Shown here one piece after another: positions 45,601-58,900 of a stretch of DNA of 64,000 bases; positions within the stretch are counted from its first letter, which is position 1; every line of letters starts with the position of its first letter. The translations under genes were made by a program, and so were the position numbers. Source of the stretch: Cryptococcus deneoformans JEC21 (taxonomy: Eukaryota > Basidiomycota > Tremellomycetes > Tremellales > Cryptococcaceae); NCBI RefSeq assembly GCF_000091045.1, contig NC_006684.1:146001-210000 (forward strand), given 5' to 3'. The notes beneath the pieces are model-generated. The model was not told the DNA's origin and searched no databases. It saw only the letters and a program-made list of their open reading frames with translations.

Positions 45601-48600
45601 AGGTCCTTCCTCCTTTTACAAAAGACTTCTGTCAGCTTCCCGGAAAAATAGAACATTTGGAATATCAGACAGTAAACTTACAGCACACAACAGCCCGGCA
45701 GCACTCTCCAGTTTAGTCCCAACCGCTTCCAGCTTTCTTAGTCTAAAGAGCAACTCGGCTTCTCTAGCCCCTACCCTTGCACCCATGCCTCCGCTCTTGA
45801 TCGTCTCACTGACCAATCCAGCTACTTTCAAGAAATATTCAGCATCCCTTACTGATCCTCTTGCGGCATAAGCTGAAGCCAACTCAAATGTCACGTCCAA
45901 AAGACCATGAGCAACATGCCATTGTAGGTTATGCAGGTGCTTTCCACTGAAGTGGGCGGCTTGAGGAGGAGTGGGACCACTTTCGTCCTTAGCAGGCTCG
46001 TCTGCATCTTTGGGTCGTTTAGGATTAGGTACGACAAGGAAGGGATCTTCGGCGTCTAATATGGAGGCATTGGGCGATGATTGTTTCTCGGCTATACGGC
46101 AGATAGCGTCTGATGCACGAGTCCAGAGACGGAAGGCTGCAGAAAGGTGGATGATGGCGCCCGTAGCGTTATCCTGTTTCTCAAGCAGAGTATCGCGATT
46201 AGCAACCATTCGCTCAAGAGTAAATAGATACATACCTGTGCAGCGTTGATAGCACCAAAGGCTGTCCTCGACCAAGCAGCTCGTTCTAACGTGTCGCAGC
46301 GATTCATGACCTGTACGTGGAGCAGATGCGACTTGCTTTTGGTAGATTCAAGGTCACTGTTAAGCTCTTGGGCCTCGGCATATGCCTCTCGCCTATACTT
46401 GTTTTAGTACCCTCCTGAAGGACGCAATTTACCGACTTACGCATTGACAATGTTCCCGGTACCCGCCAAGTAACAGCTCCATCTCAACAGGAGCTCCACT
46501 TTGACACCACTATCTACCAGCACTTTGCTCTCTGAAACTGTCTTATACGTCTGAGAAAAAATGTTTCCAGCTCGAGAGACCTTGCCGAGCTTGAAGTACT
46601 CAGTGGCAAGCTGGGATGAACGGCGAACATAGTCTAGAGAATAATCAGTTTTTATTTGACGTAGAGCCTATGCTGATTTACCGTCGATCAGCTCGTCTCG
46701 ACCTCTTTGGAAGGCACGAATAAGCCTCAGAGTCTCGATCTGAGCCAGAGTTTGGCCAAGAAGAGCAAGCAGAGACGCAAGTGCGCCTGATCATCCGAGA
46801 GTCAGTCTTCAGTTCATGGCATCATCAAGGGATTTACCTAATAGTCCTGTCAACTTCTTTAGATCATCAAACACTAGTCCAGGCGCAGCCGTCACGCCCG
46901 CCGTAGCCTTCCCAGCAGCCTTTTTTTGTGGCTCAGACACAGTTCTCTTGGTTCCTCTAATGGGCCTTGCGGGCGCATCTCCAGTAGTAACCGCTCTTGT
47001 AGTGGTAGTCCTACCAAGCGGCTGTCTCTTCCTAGCTTCGTCCTTGATCTCTTGAGAAGTAGAAGAAGGGATGAGCACCTCGCGTAAAGCTTCCATCGAG
47101 CGTTTATGATTATCAAGCACTGCTGGTGTAGGGTCTCCCTCGAAATGATAGGCTTTCAGAGCGCGGAGGATAAGAGTATATGCGTAATGTTCTTTTTTGT
47201 ACATTCCAAGAGAAGTGTCATGACCGAGGTTGGTTTCAGCGAAGAGATGATCCGCATCTTGGATCAAATAATCAAACCTAGACATTCGTTGACCAGACGA
47301 AACGATAATTCGCATCATTCTCGCAACGACCCTATTTTATACTGGGTCAAGCGTCGCTCGCACAGGTAGGTGATAAACGACTTACCTAAGTCTTCTTATA
47401 GGATACGCTGCGCCATACACATCCAACAAGCCTTCTCCTAAGTCCAAGACAATGCGAGCTACTTCTTCTTTCCACGCCCCATCTTCGAGAGTGTCCATTA
47501 TTTTCTCTCCGATGGCTCCTACTTCATGAGGTTTATAACTGTTCGTAGTCATCTCCTTCATTAATGAGAGACCGAAATCAATACAAAGCATCGGATCGTA
47601 GAGGATGAAAGCAGAAAGTCGAAGTAGGGAATTTTTGAAGTCCGCGAAGGGCTCAAAAATTTTCGAAATAGATTGAGACGCTGCAAGAGCGAGGTTTGAC
47701 AGGAGAGAAGGCGGTTGATAAGCAAGGCATTGGATGTAAGCCACAAAGACCTGTTCTTTTTGCCCGTGTCTCTGGTAACAGCTTGCTAAAAACTCCCATC
47801 TCTTTGCCAATCCCTCGCTAAATTGTTGTAATTTTTTGTCTCCCTCTTCGTCCAAATCTCCGGCTTTCCCAAGTTTCACAACCTCAACAGCCCATTCGCA
47901 GCTTAAGTTAGCCAAATGTACGGCTTCCTCCATTCTTGCTTGGGAGAACATTCTTCCGCCGACGTTGGACGCTGCTATTGACAAAGCTCTAAGCCAATCA
48001 ATTTGGTCAACGATTTTGGTTGAACTCTTGACGCGTCTGTAGAGATCATAGCCACGAGAAAGCAGGATGGACGAAGATGAAAGATATCGCTGAGAAAGAA
48101 AGCAGACGGTATCAATTATACCCGTAATGAGATAGTCTGCAAAAGAGGGATTCTACGATTGCAATCAGCTCCTAAGCCGTCATATGATATCGTTACGCGA
48201 AGACATACAATTTCAATTCGGTCAGCAACGGTTTCTACAAAGTCTAGTGCTGCCCTAGACCATCTTTCGACCTCGCCTACAAGCACCTTACAGCTCTCTT
48301 CTATACCGTAGCGATCGATAATCTTGACACACCCTCGCCTAACCCTTTCCCAGGCTCGCACGACTCGATCAATGAGAACTTTAGATTCTTCATCGTTCGG
48401 TAACCTATTAACGGCTTGTCCAAGGACATTGATATCTTCAAGAGAAAGGGCATCGATGCGCTGTTGGTTTGGAGTTGGCGGTGATTGACCAGATAAGATC
48501 TTGTCGAACATAACACTGGCTTTGGCAAGATTACCCCTTATCCTGGCTACTTCTACTTCGGGTGATCCCTTGATGGCCGAACGGACAGATTCGCCAGATG

Positions 48601-50160
48601 AAAGCCCGGCTGAAGGTAGTGTAGATATTGAAGTCGAGGAGGTCATGAGCGATAATGCCTTGTCGATGATATCGGCATCATTGAGCCGTCTACCGAGCGC
48701 GATCCACATCTCCATCAATTCTAACCATCCTTTACCACTTTGCCAGTCTTTAACATTTTCTGCTCGCTTTTCCACCATTTTCTCAACCCAATCAATGAGG
48801 TTACTGATGACTTCCGCTACCTCTGACAAATTCTCGTTGGAGTGTTGAGTGTGGACATATACTGAAATAGCTCGATGGGTAGCTTCCCACAAACGGGTGG
48901 GAGAGTTTCTCGATTGGGGAGATGAGGATATAGTCATTGATAGAGCGTATAGAGCAATTTGGCGATAACGAAGGTTCAAAGATGAGGCTGGCGGGAGGTT
49001 GAGAATGTCAATGGCTCGATAAAGGCTGTATAGAAGCGGGGTGATGGAAGTGAGGGGAAGTGTAAGAGCGATGGTAAGAGGATTGAGCTTGGCTGAAGCA
49101 GACGATGTTGGCATCATCACCAGGACTTCTTCAGAGCCTTTGCTAGTAGTGATGAGTCCTACCCATGCCGATACCATTGCCATAAATAGCAGGTTCTTCA
49201 CCGGCTCTGCCATCTCTGTGCCTTCCATGGGCGCCGGGAACCATGCTAATTCTAACCATTTGCTAGGTACCGAAATCGTTGGCTGTTCACTCTTCAGGGA
49301 TGATTTGGAGGATTTGGCGACTGATGTGGCGGGAGTTGAGCGCGATGAGGTGGTGGTGGTTTTGCTTGCAGCGCGTGCAGTCGACCTTGAAGGACCAGTA
49401 GCTCTAGAGGTAGTGGGCAGCTTGGCCGCAGTAGCTGGAGGGTCTTCAACCTTCGAACCCTTATACAGCCTCAGTAGACCAGGCCTAGCCTCGACGAGCG
49501 CTTCCATAGCTTTATGAACCTGTACCATTGTTAGCGTCGTTTGTTGAAGCTCTGACTTACCATTCCCATATTCAGACACTTGCTCACCACACCCTGACAA
49601 GTCCGTTCAACTTCTACGCCTTTATCCCCAATCACGTCTTGTCCATCCAGCTCCCTCAAGACCCTGAATGCCACTAGGCAAGTATCCACCAACCTAACCA
49701 CCTTCTCATCCGTCCATTCGTTCCCCCCGCTGGACCCCTTGGATGAGCCATAACGATAGCCAGAGTTCTCAGATTCACCAAGGGCTTTAATAGATGCGTT
49801 AGTGGCTTGCATCGCCTGCATGGCGCGTTCGACGGGACGGAGCCTCTCACTGGCTGTCGAACAGGCCCATGGCAGCGAGTCTTCCAGTGTCGCTTTCTCT
49901 TTTCCTTTCTCTGCAGTTGTTGTCGCAGGTCTTCTGATTGTAGGTTTTGCCGACTTGGAGGGGACTGCCTTGGATGTTGAAGGCTGTGTCCTCGTCACGC
50001 GAACCTTGGGTTCAGGCTTTGATATTGCGAGCTTGTTTATCCCGTCCGCAAGCTCATCTGTCGTCGTCGTCGGAGCTTGAGTCCTAGAGCGGACAGTCGC
50101 ACGGGTTGGTGCTTTAGGAGCAGCCGAGGATGCCCTTGTCGTTGCTACTCGTGGCGGCAT
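42698..50160 (-). CDS. ESP1: Separase (Esp1), cohesin-cleaving cysteine protease
   Basis: A very large multi-exon gene; I estimate roughly 2,000-2,100 residues but did not fix every junction. Separase is the caspase-like (C50) protease that cleaves the Scc1 kleisin at anaphase. The start at 50160 (MPPRVATTRASSAAPK) opens a basic, Thr/Ser/Pro-rich tail, followed by a long alpha-helical solenoid with many exons between 49560 and 43700. The catalytic domain lies at the 3' end: RTVNSRRTFYILNPSGDL, then LYFGHGGAEQYI with the catalytic His (about 43140-43170), then TTMLWGCSSGHLKDQG with the catalytic Cys (about 43070-43095), and CPSLVGNLWDVTDRDIDR. The stop is TAG at 42698-42700. It converges with VPS16 with 103 bp between stops, and it diverges from RPB10 with 249 bp between starts. 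No securin gene is recognisable nearby. Confidence 0.93.
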
Positions 50161-50409
50161 ATGTTAATTACTGATGTCTTACTAGTGAGTATGAAATTAT
50201 AGGATGAAAGAGACAACCAGCTAAAGAAAACACGAAGAAAAACAAACGCGTCCAAGGTGTTGTCGACTTCTCGAAGCGTTAAGTGAGTTGCAAAAATAAA
50301 TTAGATATTATGATTTTCATGTTTTTTCCGCTGACGGTCCTCCTCGTCTGCTTGATCGAGCAGTCCTTCAAATCCACAGCTCCCTCTATAATCCTATAAA
50401 CTTTTAAAA
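50161..50409. promoter_or_regulatory. Divergent ESP1-RPB10 promoter
   Basis: 249 bp between the ATGs of separase and RPB10. It contains a purine-rich AAAGAAAACACGAAGAAAAAC stretch just upstream of separase and CT-rich sequence before RPB10. No specific site is recognised. Confidence 0.45.
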
Positions 50410-50912
50410 ATGGTACGTCTAGATGATGGGCATGTTACTGTCTGATGCTGACTTTTATGGTGCTGTAGATTATTCCCGTCCGTTGCTTCTCCTGCGGTAA
50501 GGTCATCGGTAACCTTTGGGACAGCTACCTTGAGCTCCTCGCCGCCGGTGTTGATGAGGGGTGAGTCACAGGGTTAAATGGCTGCGTAGACGTTTGCTCA
50601 TAGATGAACGTATAGTGAGGCGATGGACAAGTTGCAATTGTGAGCAAAGGCTTTTAAAGGACTGGGAAACGTAGCGGTCGGATGGACGCTGATATATGGT
50701 GCAATTGTAGGAAGCGATATTGCTGTCGACGAATGGTCCTCACCCACGGTATGTCTCTTCCTGGCAGATGCAGTATGAGCCATTGCTAATGATTATGCAG
50801 TGGATCTTATTGAAAAGTTGCTGATGTACAACCGTTCGTCACCTCGTCTTCTCAAACAACAGATGCTGATCAAAGCTGATATCGCTTCACAGCTCTCGCA
50901 CGGGATCGATAG
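50410..50912 (+). CDS. RPB10: RNA polymerase I/II/III common subunit Rpb10
   Basis: A 69-residue zinc-binding subunit shared by all three nuclear RNA polymerases. Six coding exons are read: 50410-50412 (the ATG alone), 50469-50560, 50616-50639 (24 nt), 50711-50748, 50801-50833 and 50893-50912. Spliced, the protein starts [21 protein letters not shown], has the atypical zinc site CFSCG plus RYCCRRM, and continues [21 protein letters not shown], the usual Rpb10 end. The last intron (59 nt) must be removed, otherwise the frame reads on for many codons of false C-terminus. Length and all conserved residues match the family. It converges with the PAAF1-like gene. Confidence 0.96.
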
Positions 50913-51016
50913 ATATAACTTTCCCTTTCCTCGGTACTTCGGCTGTAATTTATGTATATCATCAACATTTGGACTTCTGCATCTTTCCACCATTCTTGTC
51001 CAATCGGCGCTGCATT

Positions 51017-52645
51017 TTAAACTGTGTACTTTCTCAATCCGCCCTCCCCTCCTCCGCACCACATCCCATCCCTCACCGCCTCCATACACTCAATACTAAC
51101 AGCATCCCATCCGGCCAATTCGTCCTTCACCACTACTTGGTACCCATCTGCCACGCACTTCACTCCTAGACGGCAAGGAAGACCGGCGGCAGTACCAAGA
51201 TATAAATCTATTTTGCCATCTTCGACATCAAGGCCGAAAGCGAGACTGTAAATTGGTGATTCGTTTCTTCTTATCTTTTTCCGCTTGCCAGTCGTTCCTG
51301 GGATGAGAGAAGCAAGATCTCTAATCTCGACGACACCGCTTGAGTATCCGATCGCGATAGTCCCCGTTTCTCTCTCATAAGCCAGAGACGCAATCTGCTT
51401 ATCCGTTTCCACCAACCAACCCTCGCCATCCCAAGGCTGTACCCATACAGCTAGCTGGTCCTGGACTAACATGACTCTTTCTTGGCCCTGGAGACCTAAC
51501 GCTTCTATGGCTGTTGACTCTTCGACCAAAATGAAATCTTCAATTACTAACGTTCCCTTCTCACCTCCAGTTGTCCATTGCTTCACTTGTTGTCCACTGC
51601 CAACATCCCAGAGCCGGATGGTTCCGTCCTTGGCCGCTGAAAGAACAGTCTTGCCAACACCCAAAATAGCCAGTGATGTTATTGCCCGAGAATGACCTTT
51701 AAATGTACGAGGATTGACGCCGTTCATGCCAAAGACACGAATAGTGAGGTCAGCGGAAGCTGTGAGGACCACCTGTTGCCCTACTCTTAGCCAAATTATG
51801 ATGATAACGAAAAGAATATACTGACCTCACCGCTGGGGAACCATCTGACGGCTCTTATGTCTCCAACATGTCCCTTTAACTTTACACCATCCTTCTTCGG
51901 TGAGGCCATGACACCCGTTGGGAGGATCATACAGTATCCATCCGGTCCTCCGACGATGATGTGTGGCGTTTTGGGGTTCACAGAGAGCGCATTGATTTGT
52001 AATGGAGGCTGTCTGAGTCAGCAGTAGACTTTAGATAGGAAGAACGATGTGGACTCACATCGACGTCTGAAGCTTTCTCGTATGGAGGATGTAGAACGTG
52101 CTTTGGGAAATGTACAGGCCGTTTGGAAATTCCTAATGCCGGGATATCTACCACAAAGTCTGTCTTAAATCCACGAATATCCCATCAGCCCAGATTCATG
52201 TCTCGCCAATACATATTTCACATTTGCTGACCAACCTTTGTTACCCTTTCCACCTTGACTCCGTCTCGAGCAGTAATGTTTATGGACCCTCCGTCTTCGA
52301 ATTCCACCATGGCTTTACCATGGACAGAGGTTTCGCCGTGATGATACTACCCTAGCGTAAGGAATCGTACAGCCGATTAAATAAAGCACGTACGCCCGAT
52401 ATCCATATATCTTCCTTCATTATTACCGCCTGTTCGACATCGTCAAAGACATCGATAGCATCATGCTTGAGCCAAACAGATAGAAACCGATGAGCTGAAG
52501 ATCGCTGCGATAGATCGAATACGTATGACTCACCTGGATGTCCACATAGGATATATTCTCCACTTGTTTTGAGCCACTCATTGCTACCAATAGAATTGCA
52601 ATTCGTGGTATAGCTTAAAGACTACCAGAACAATTGCTTATGCAT
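51017..52645 (-). CDS. WD-repeat protein, PAAF1/Rpn14-like proteasome chaperone
   Basis: A multi-exon WD40 protein of roughly 480 residues resembling human PAAF1 and yeast Rpn14, which bind proteasomal ATPases (Rpt6) and assist base assembly. The N-terminal part reads NEWLKTSGEYILCGHP/AHRFLSVWLKHDAIDVFDDVEQA. Middle exons give YHHGETSVHGKAMVEFEDGG and TDFVVDIPALGISKRPVHFP. The propeller has KLKGHVGDIRAVRWFPSGE/VVLTASADLTIRVFG, TFKGHSRAITSLAIL and VLSAAKDGTIRLWDVGSG, the PAAF1-type arrangement. It ends GGEGGLRKYTV. The 5' end is uncertain. The frame needs an upstream exon; my best reading is ATG 52645 (MHKQLFC) joined through a 42-nt intron with a GTAGTC donor. Other WD-family assignments remain possible. 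Confidence 0.72.
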
Positions 52646-52922
52646 GCATGTGCAGAAATCGACCTCTGCCTTTTCTTCCGCAAGGACGATGACGCGTCTG
52701 CGAGATACGCGCTTGGTCTCCGGGGGCTTAGCGGCCACCTCCGAATTCGCCACCGTAGCTCAATATAATGACGTCGATAGAAAGCGCAACGGATGACCGG
52801 CGGATGAAGTGCGAGAACGGATTTGCTGGTGGCCAAACGAGGACATCTTCGTTCTGATAGTTATCTGTTCTTCATTTCTGAATATTATTTTACTACCATT
52901 TCTTCCTTCCCAAATACACACA

Positions 52923-52955
52923 ATGCCACAATGTTCTCACTCCCATCCTTCTTAA
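52923..52955 (+). promoter_or_regulatory. Overlapping uORF at the ATG2 start
   Basis: An ATG 8 nt before the ATG2 start, in another frame, reads ten codons and stops at TAA (MPQCSHSHPS). If the leader includes it, ribosomes must leak past it to translate ATG2, which could damp or regulate expression. Whether the transcript starts upstream of it is unknown. Confidence 0.4.
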
Positions 52956-55900
52956 CGACTTTCTCCTTTACCCTCCCCTCTCTCCCCTCGATTTCTCTCC
53001 CAGCAAACATTCAACGCCGCTTCTTATCCTATGTCCTCAAGCGAACTCTCGGCCGATTTGTCAGTCATCAAGCACTCGATGCTGAACGGATACAAGCCCA
53101 GGTTAGCGAGGGGTGGGTCGAAATTGAGAATCTGGAGATCGAATGTTCTGTGAGTGTTTTCTCAACGAGTCGTGGATGCGTGCTAAAGCAATGATAGGAG
53201 ATTAACAATTACATTCCGCCACCCCTTCCTTTATCGCTTACAAGTGGCACAATTAACAAGCTCACCGCGAAATTACCATTCCCTAACCTGTGGTCAGATC
53301 CTCTCCAGGTGTCTCTTGACACTCTAACTCTGGACTTTACTCTTTCTTCTCCGTCGCCGTTGTCTCGCGGAAGGGCCGCTACTCGACCTGAGCACCATGA
53401 CCTGGCGGAATCGGTGACATCTGCGGCCGATGACTTTCTACATCACGAACTCGATGCGTATGAAGAGAAGGAGCTCGAAGGATCTATACGCCAGAGCCTT
53501 ATACTCTCTCAAACTGATCCCTTTATCAGTGATGTACCTGGAGGTTTTCCTTTGGGTTCGCCGGGGGAAATTAGCCCTGGTCGACCACTTCCTGCCAATA
53601 TGGAGAGCACAACTGTCTTGGCAGGGATGGTAGAGCGTATCCTGGCCCGGTTGGAATTCAGAGTGGAGAAAATTAAAATACGACTTGTCATTGAGGATGA
53701 GGAAGATGTTGTGGAATTGACTGTTGGGAGAATACGGTATGCTGATGAAAGCGAAGCTCAAACGAATGATGATGGCAAAAGCACAACAAGGGCGATTCGA
53801 ATATCTAACATATCGCTTGACATTGTTCCTTCGCAACGCAAACCACCTTCCCTTGTGATTCCCCAGCGTCAATCACTCGAGCCGTCCGTGTCTTCTTCTA
53901 CCTCGACCGCATCAACTTCCTCGGGGAATGATTACTCCGATATGTTCATGTCTCAAGCTGTTGTCGATCTAAGACAGAGCTTGTTGACACCAGAGCAAAT
54001 ATCAGAGCCGGCTAACGAGCAAACTGTCCATGAGAGCAACATGTTCTATAGTGCTTTGAGCCAGCCCAACGAGTCAGAACCTGGTGCCAGTACCGGAATC
54101 AAGAGGTCCGGAATTTCACAGAATCCAAAGTTAGCAGACGAAATAGAAGAAGAAAGATCGAGGTCTGAGACCCCTACGCCGGAGACCAAGCCTCAGCCGT
54201 CCGGTATACCTGTGCTCAGCTTTGGTCAAGAGGATGTGGTTCTCCATATGCGTACAACTCGACCTTTGATCTCTGCCGGGCATCAAACCTCTTTCAACGA
54301 CAACAAGCCCACTGTCGAAATGAATATCACTATCGGGACTATTACCACCGTTCTTTTACCTTCGCATTTGAAGTTATTTATATCTGCGCTGCAGACCTTG
54401 CAAGCACTATGTCAGAAAGACGATGTACCTGCGGCAAAGGATAAGCCTGCTCAGTCAACAAGCCCTCAGACCCGGCTAACGGCTACGACGAAGCTGAAAG
54501 CTTTCTACGTATCTTTGGTATACGATCTCTCAGCCGAAACTTCTCTTAACCTGCATTCTACTATGGCTTCCCACTTGACTCGCCCAACAAACCCTATTCC
54601 CTATCCCCATCTACGTTTCCGATTAGACACTCTTGTTGCTTCATACCAGAGCCCTGGCCATTCCAATCCGTCTCGCCCTGCGTTTACACGGCCCACACCC
54701 AACATGTCCACTGCTAACCTTCGACGAAAGTCCAGCGGCCATGCAAGGTTTGGATCGCTCCCATCAAATTTGACTGTGAATGTAGGGGATATATCTCTTT
54801 TCGAATGGATGGGTGAAGGGATGATCGCACCTGTCATTCTTTTCGATCCTGGACTGAAGCACCAATACGACCTCCCCTCAGCCCCCCCGCATAAAGGACA
54901 AGCGGGCTTCCCCGAGTGTGAATGTAGAGATTGGAGAGAAGAGAAGAAGACTGGCAGTGAAAAGGCTTGGAGGGTGCGTCCGAGAGGCAGAGGTATCCTC
55001 AAAGGTGGCGCAAGAGCGACTACCGAAGATGAAGGGCCTGTCGTTCACGTCAGGCAAGATCTCGGAAGCGATAGCGGTGAGTTGCCAAGTATACAGCTGA
55101 AAACAAAACTGACAGTATTAATTAGCGGCTGTCATAAACCTTCAATCTTTGCATGTCTTTGTGGACCTTTCCCTTATTGAACGCCTTTTACCCCTCTTAC
55201 GTTCAGTCACGCCCCTAATCCATCCGCCCGAGCCTACACCAGCATGGCTGCAATCAGTTCCGTCGCAGTCGATTAGTGAGGAAATCACCCCAGAATCCAT
55301 CATATCATCCTTATCTGCTCCACCACCCACGGCCAGGGGAAAGAAGATGAAAGCAGACATACGTTGCGACTTAGTGCGTTTGAGCGTTCGCTGCCCTGCT
55401 CCTCCACCAGAGCCTGCAGAGCGACAAATTGGAGATGGTCGTCAACTGCGGTCTGGTATCGTATTCGTAGATGTTCATGGTCTGAAGAGTAGGTTCATGG
55501 ACACGTCCAGGACAGGTACTCGACCTGCGTCGAGCGAGGTTGCGAACGTGGAGTTTGAACAAACACTCATCTTCTTTGCCTCTGTCTCTCAACATTACGC
55601 CTATCCGTTCCTCATCTTTGCACCTCTTTCTCCTGAGCCTGGAGAAGAAGATATCCCTCTTTTGCCATCTATATCACTTTCATCTTTCCCTCAAGCTTCT
55701 TCCTTGCCGGCCTCATCTATTGCCAAGACAACCCTTGTAACCTGCAAAATGCCAGCTATCCGGGCTTCTGTCCATCATCCCACCGTTACCGGTTTACAGT
55801 ACTTTGCGGATGATGTGACTCGCTGGCTCGATGTAGCCTTCGCTGATGGCTCCGCAAAACCACGGGATGAATTGAAGATGATCGGTAGTCGTTTCTTTGG

Positions 55901-58900
55901 TGGATCCAAAGGTAGCGAAGCTAGTAGTGAGATTGATGAACCCTATGATGTTGAGGAGGTTGCAGCTGGCATGAAAGTTGAGATTGAGATCAGTGAGATT
56001 GACATGGGATTGTACGTGCCGAGGCTGGATGCCTCAGGAGAGAGGGTATTCAGTTTCAAAGCGAATGATCTGGGCGTGCGGATGGAGACACATCCAGAGG
56101 AGAACGAGACAGCACTGGAGCTTTCTATCATGGATCTCGACTTTTCAGATGTTTCGTCCACACCACTCAGGATATTAGGCAGAACGACGCCGTTCACTCT
56201 TACTTCACATCAAGCCCCTGTCGTTTATCTTCGATTTGTCTCATCTACCGACCTTCGTACAACGTTAAAGGAAAGCAACATATCTGTCGCCCTGTCACAT
56301 TTCACATTCGCCGTTCACAAGGAGATTGCATGGCTTCATGAGATTGCGCAGTTTGCTAAGCCTCCTAAGGGAGTGTTCGAAAACCTTTCACCCACGGATC
56401 TCACTCGACTGTCAATCAACTTGTCCTCAGCCTCTTTCCTTCTCGTTCCGCCCAACCTACCCGGGTCTATTGTGATTTTAGTGAGAGAGGTTGAAGGAAA
56501 AACTGAGATACCAAAAGGTGCGACAGATAGTGTTTTGGAAGTAGGCATGAGCGGTTTGGGAGCATTGGCTGTTGAGGGAGAAAGTGGCCCGTTAGAAGTT
56601 TCAAGTGATCTGGCGGATGTTTGGAAGGTATGTCCCATCAATTGCAAGCTAAATTAAACTACATGCGCTAACCAATTAAACTATAACAGAAAGCGGGCTA
56701 TGCGCAATTGGCAGAAGTCATGGTTCTTGAGCTTCGGTTGATGCGAGAGCTCGTCGCTGCTGGTGAAGTATCTGTAAGTGAAAAAAAGACGTTTTATGGT
56801 GCATTCTGACCTCACGCCCTTTGTAGCTTGACATCACTCAGGCTCAATTCAAGGTGACTGCTTGTGCCGATTCTCTAGCTACCTTTGCAGAAATCGCAAC
56901 GGATTTCGGGCGTCTCTTCCCCAACAAAAAGTTTGTCTTAGAAATTACACGGGTGTTCACTTCAACTCTTTCATGAGTCACGATCCTTACGAATAGTGAT
57001 GCTGATGAATTATTTATACTTAAAGGGAAGAACATGTCAAGTTACCAAGTATGGGACAGTCAATAAATGTTTTCGGTGAGCTAACATCACCTAGCTTTGC
57101 TGCATCTTAAGTTATTGACATTAGCTGAATTGGGTCTTAGACTCTCTCGACGAAAATGCCTTCAATCTTTTGCCAGAAATTGTTTCTCACTCTGATACTG
57201 ATATGATTGAAGACGATCTTCCTCACAACCTCGATTATTTGGACCACGCCACTCGTATTTCGAAGCATTATCCATCAATGGATCGCACTACTGGAGAAAA
57301 CTTGCGCGCTTGGCATACCCCAGAAGAAGGCTTGGAGGAAGGAGAATGGGAGAATGGCGAGAGCGGTGAAACTATCAGAGCGTTTGGAGGGGAAATTGAA
57401 GAAGAGGAAGGCTATTGGGAAGGATTGCCCATCCTGAATGATGTTTATTCGGCTGAGTAAGCATAATTCACTGACATCCAGTGAGTTCGCTGACGTTCAA
57501 CTTTTTCATAGTCAAAAACCAGGCAAAATACATATTCGCGTTCTCGATGCCAGCCTTAAAATCTTCTTGCACGATGGGTATGATTGGCCTCGCACACGCA
57601 AAGCGATCGAAGACGAAGTTCGTGCTGTCCGCCGACGTCTCGAACGCATACGTCAGCTGTTGGCTTCCGGACAGAAAGCCGACGAGAGTATTGAAAACGC
57701 TACAAGCAGCGTCTTGTTTAACTCTATCTACATCGGGTTGGAGCAGAAGGGCGAAATGGGTCTCTCTACAATGGGTATGGGCAAGATGGATGAGAAGGCC
57801 TTAATGGCTGCTATCGATGAAGAGCTTGATGGTATGGAGACGGAAAGCGGCAGTTCCTGGCAGACTCTTCCTGCAGGTGTTGGAGCTGGACCAAGCGCTG
57901 TGCATCAAGCCCATAAGAAGACCAGGCTTAAAGGAAAAAGGCTTGTTCGATCTAAGAAGGCTCAAATCGAGATAACTCTATCAGGCATCAAGACTGACGT
58001 TGACTTGTACCCGACCGAAGAATCAACCTCCTCTCGAGTACATTTCACTGCCAAGGAAATGGAGATTCTGGACCACATCAAGACATCAACATGGAAAAAG
58101 TTTCTCACCGAAATGAAGGCGGATAACAGAGGCAACATCAGGGAGACGGATGCCGACATGCTGAGAATAGAGTTGGTTGGTGTGAGACTAAAAGAGGATG
58201 AAGAAGAGCTGCGCTTGAGAGTATGTTTCACCTTCATTGAGCTCCAAGAGAATATCATTGACAGGATAATAGGCTAAGATTCTGCCCCTTCGACTACATG
58301 TCGATCAAGATGCTTTGGACTTCCTCAAACGATTCTTCAGCTTCAAGGCTCCCCCTATGACTTCAGCCAGACCTCTGGCACAACATACCACCTCATCTAC
58401 ACCTGATTTGTACTTCCAGCATGTTGAAATTTTCCCGATCCAGCTCAAGCTTGATTATAAGCCTAAGCGCGTTGATTTCCGAGCTCTTCGTGAAGGCAAA
58501 ACTATCGAGTTGATGAACTTCTTCCACTTTGAAGGAGCTGAAATGACTCTTCGCCACATCACCCTGTCGGGAATTACCGGATTGGAGCGCTTGGGAACAA
58601 CGTTGCAAGACCTCTGGACCCCAGATGTCAAGGCCAACCAACTCGCAGATGTCATTTCTGGTGTTTCTCCCATCCGATCGATGGTCAACGTAGGCTCTGG
58701 GGTTGCAGATCTAATTTTGTTGCCTATCGAACAGTATCGTAAAGATGGAAGGATCGCCAAAGGTGTTCAAAGAGGGACAAATAGCTTTGTGAAATCGACT
58801 GCTTTGGAGGTGATGAAGCTGGGTGCGCGTTTGGCTACTGGTACACAAGTAATTCTGGAGCGAGCGGAAGGCGTCTTAGGCGGCAAGTCGGGTGAAGATG

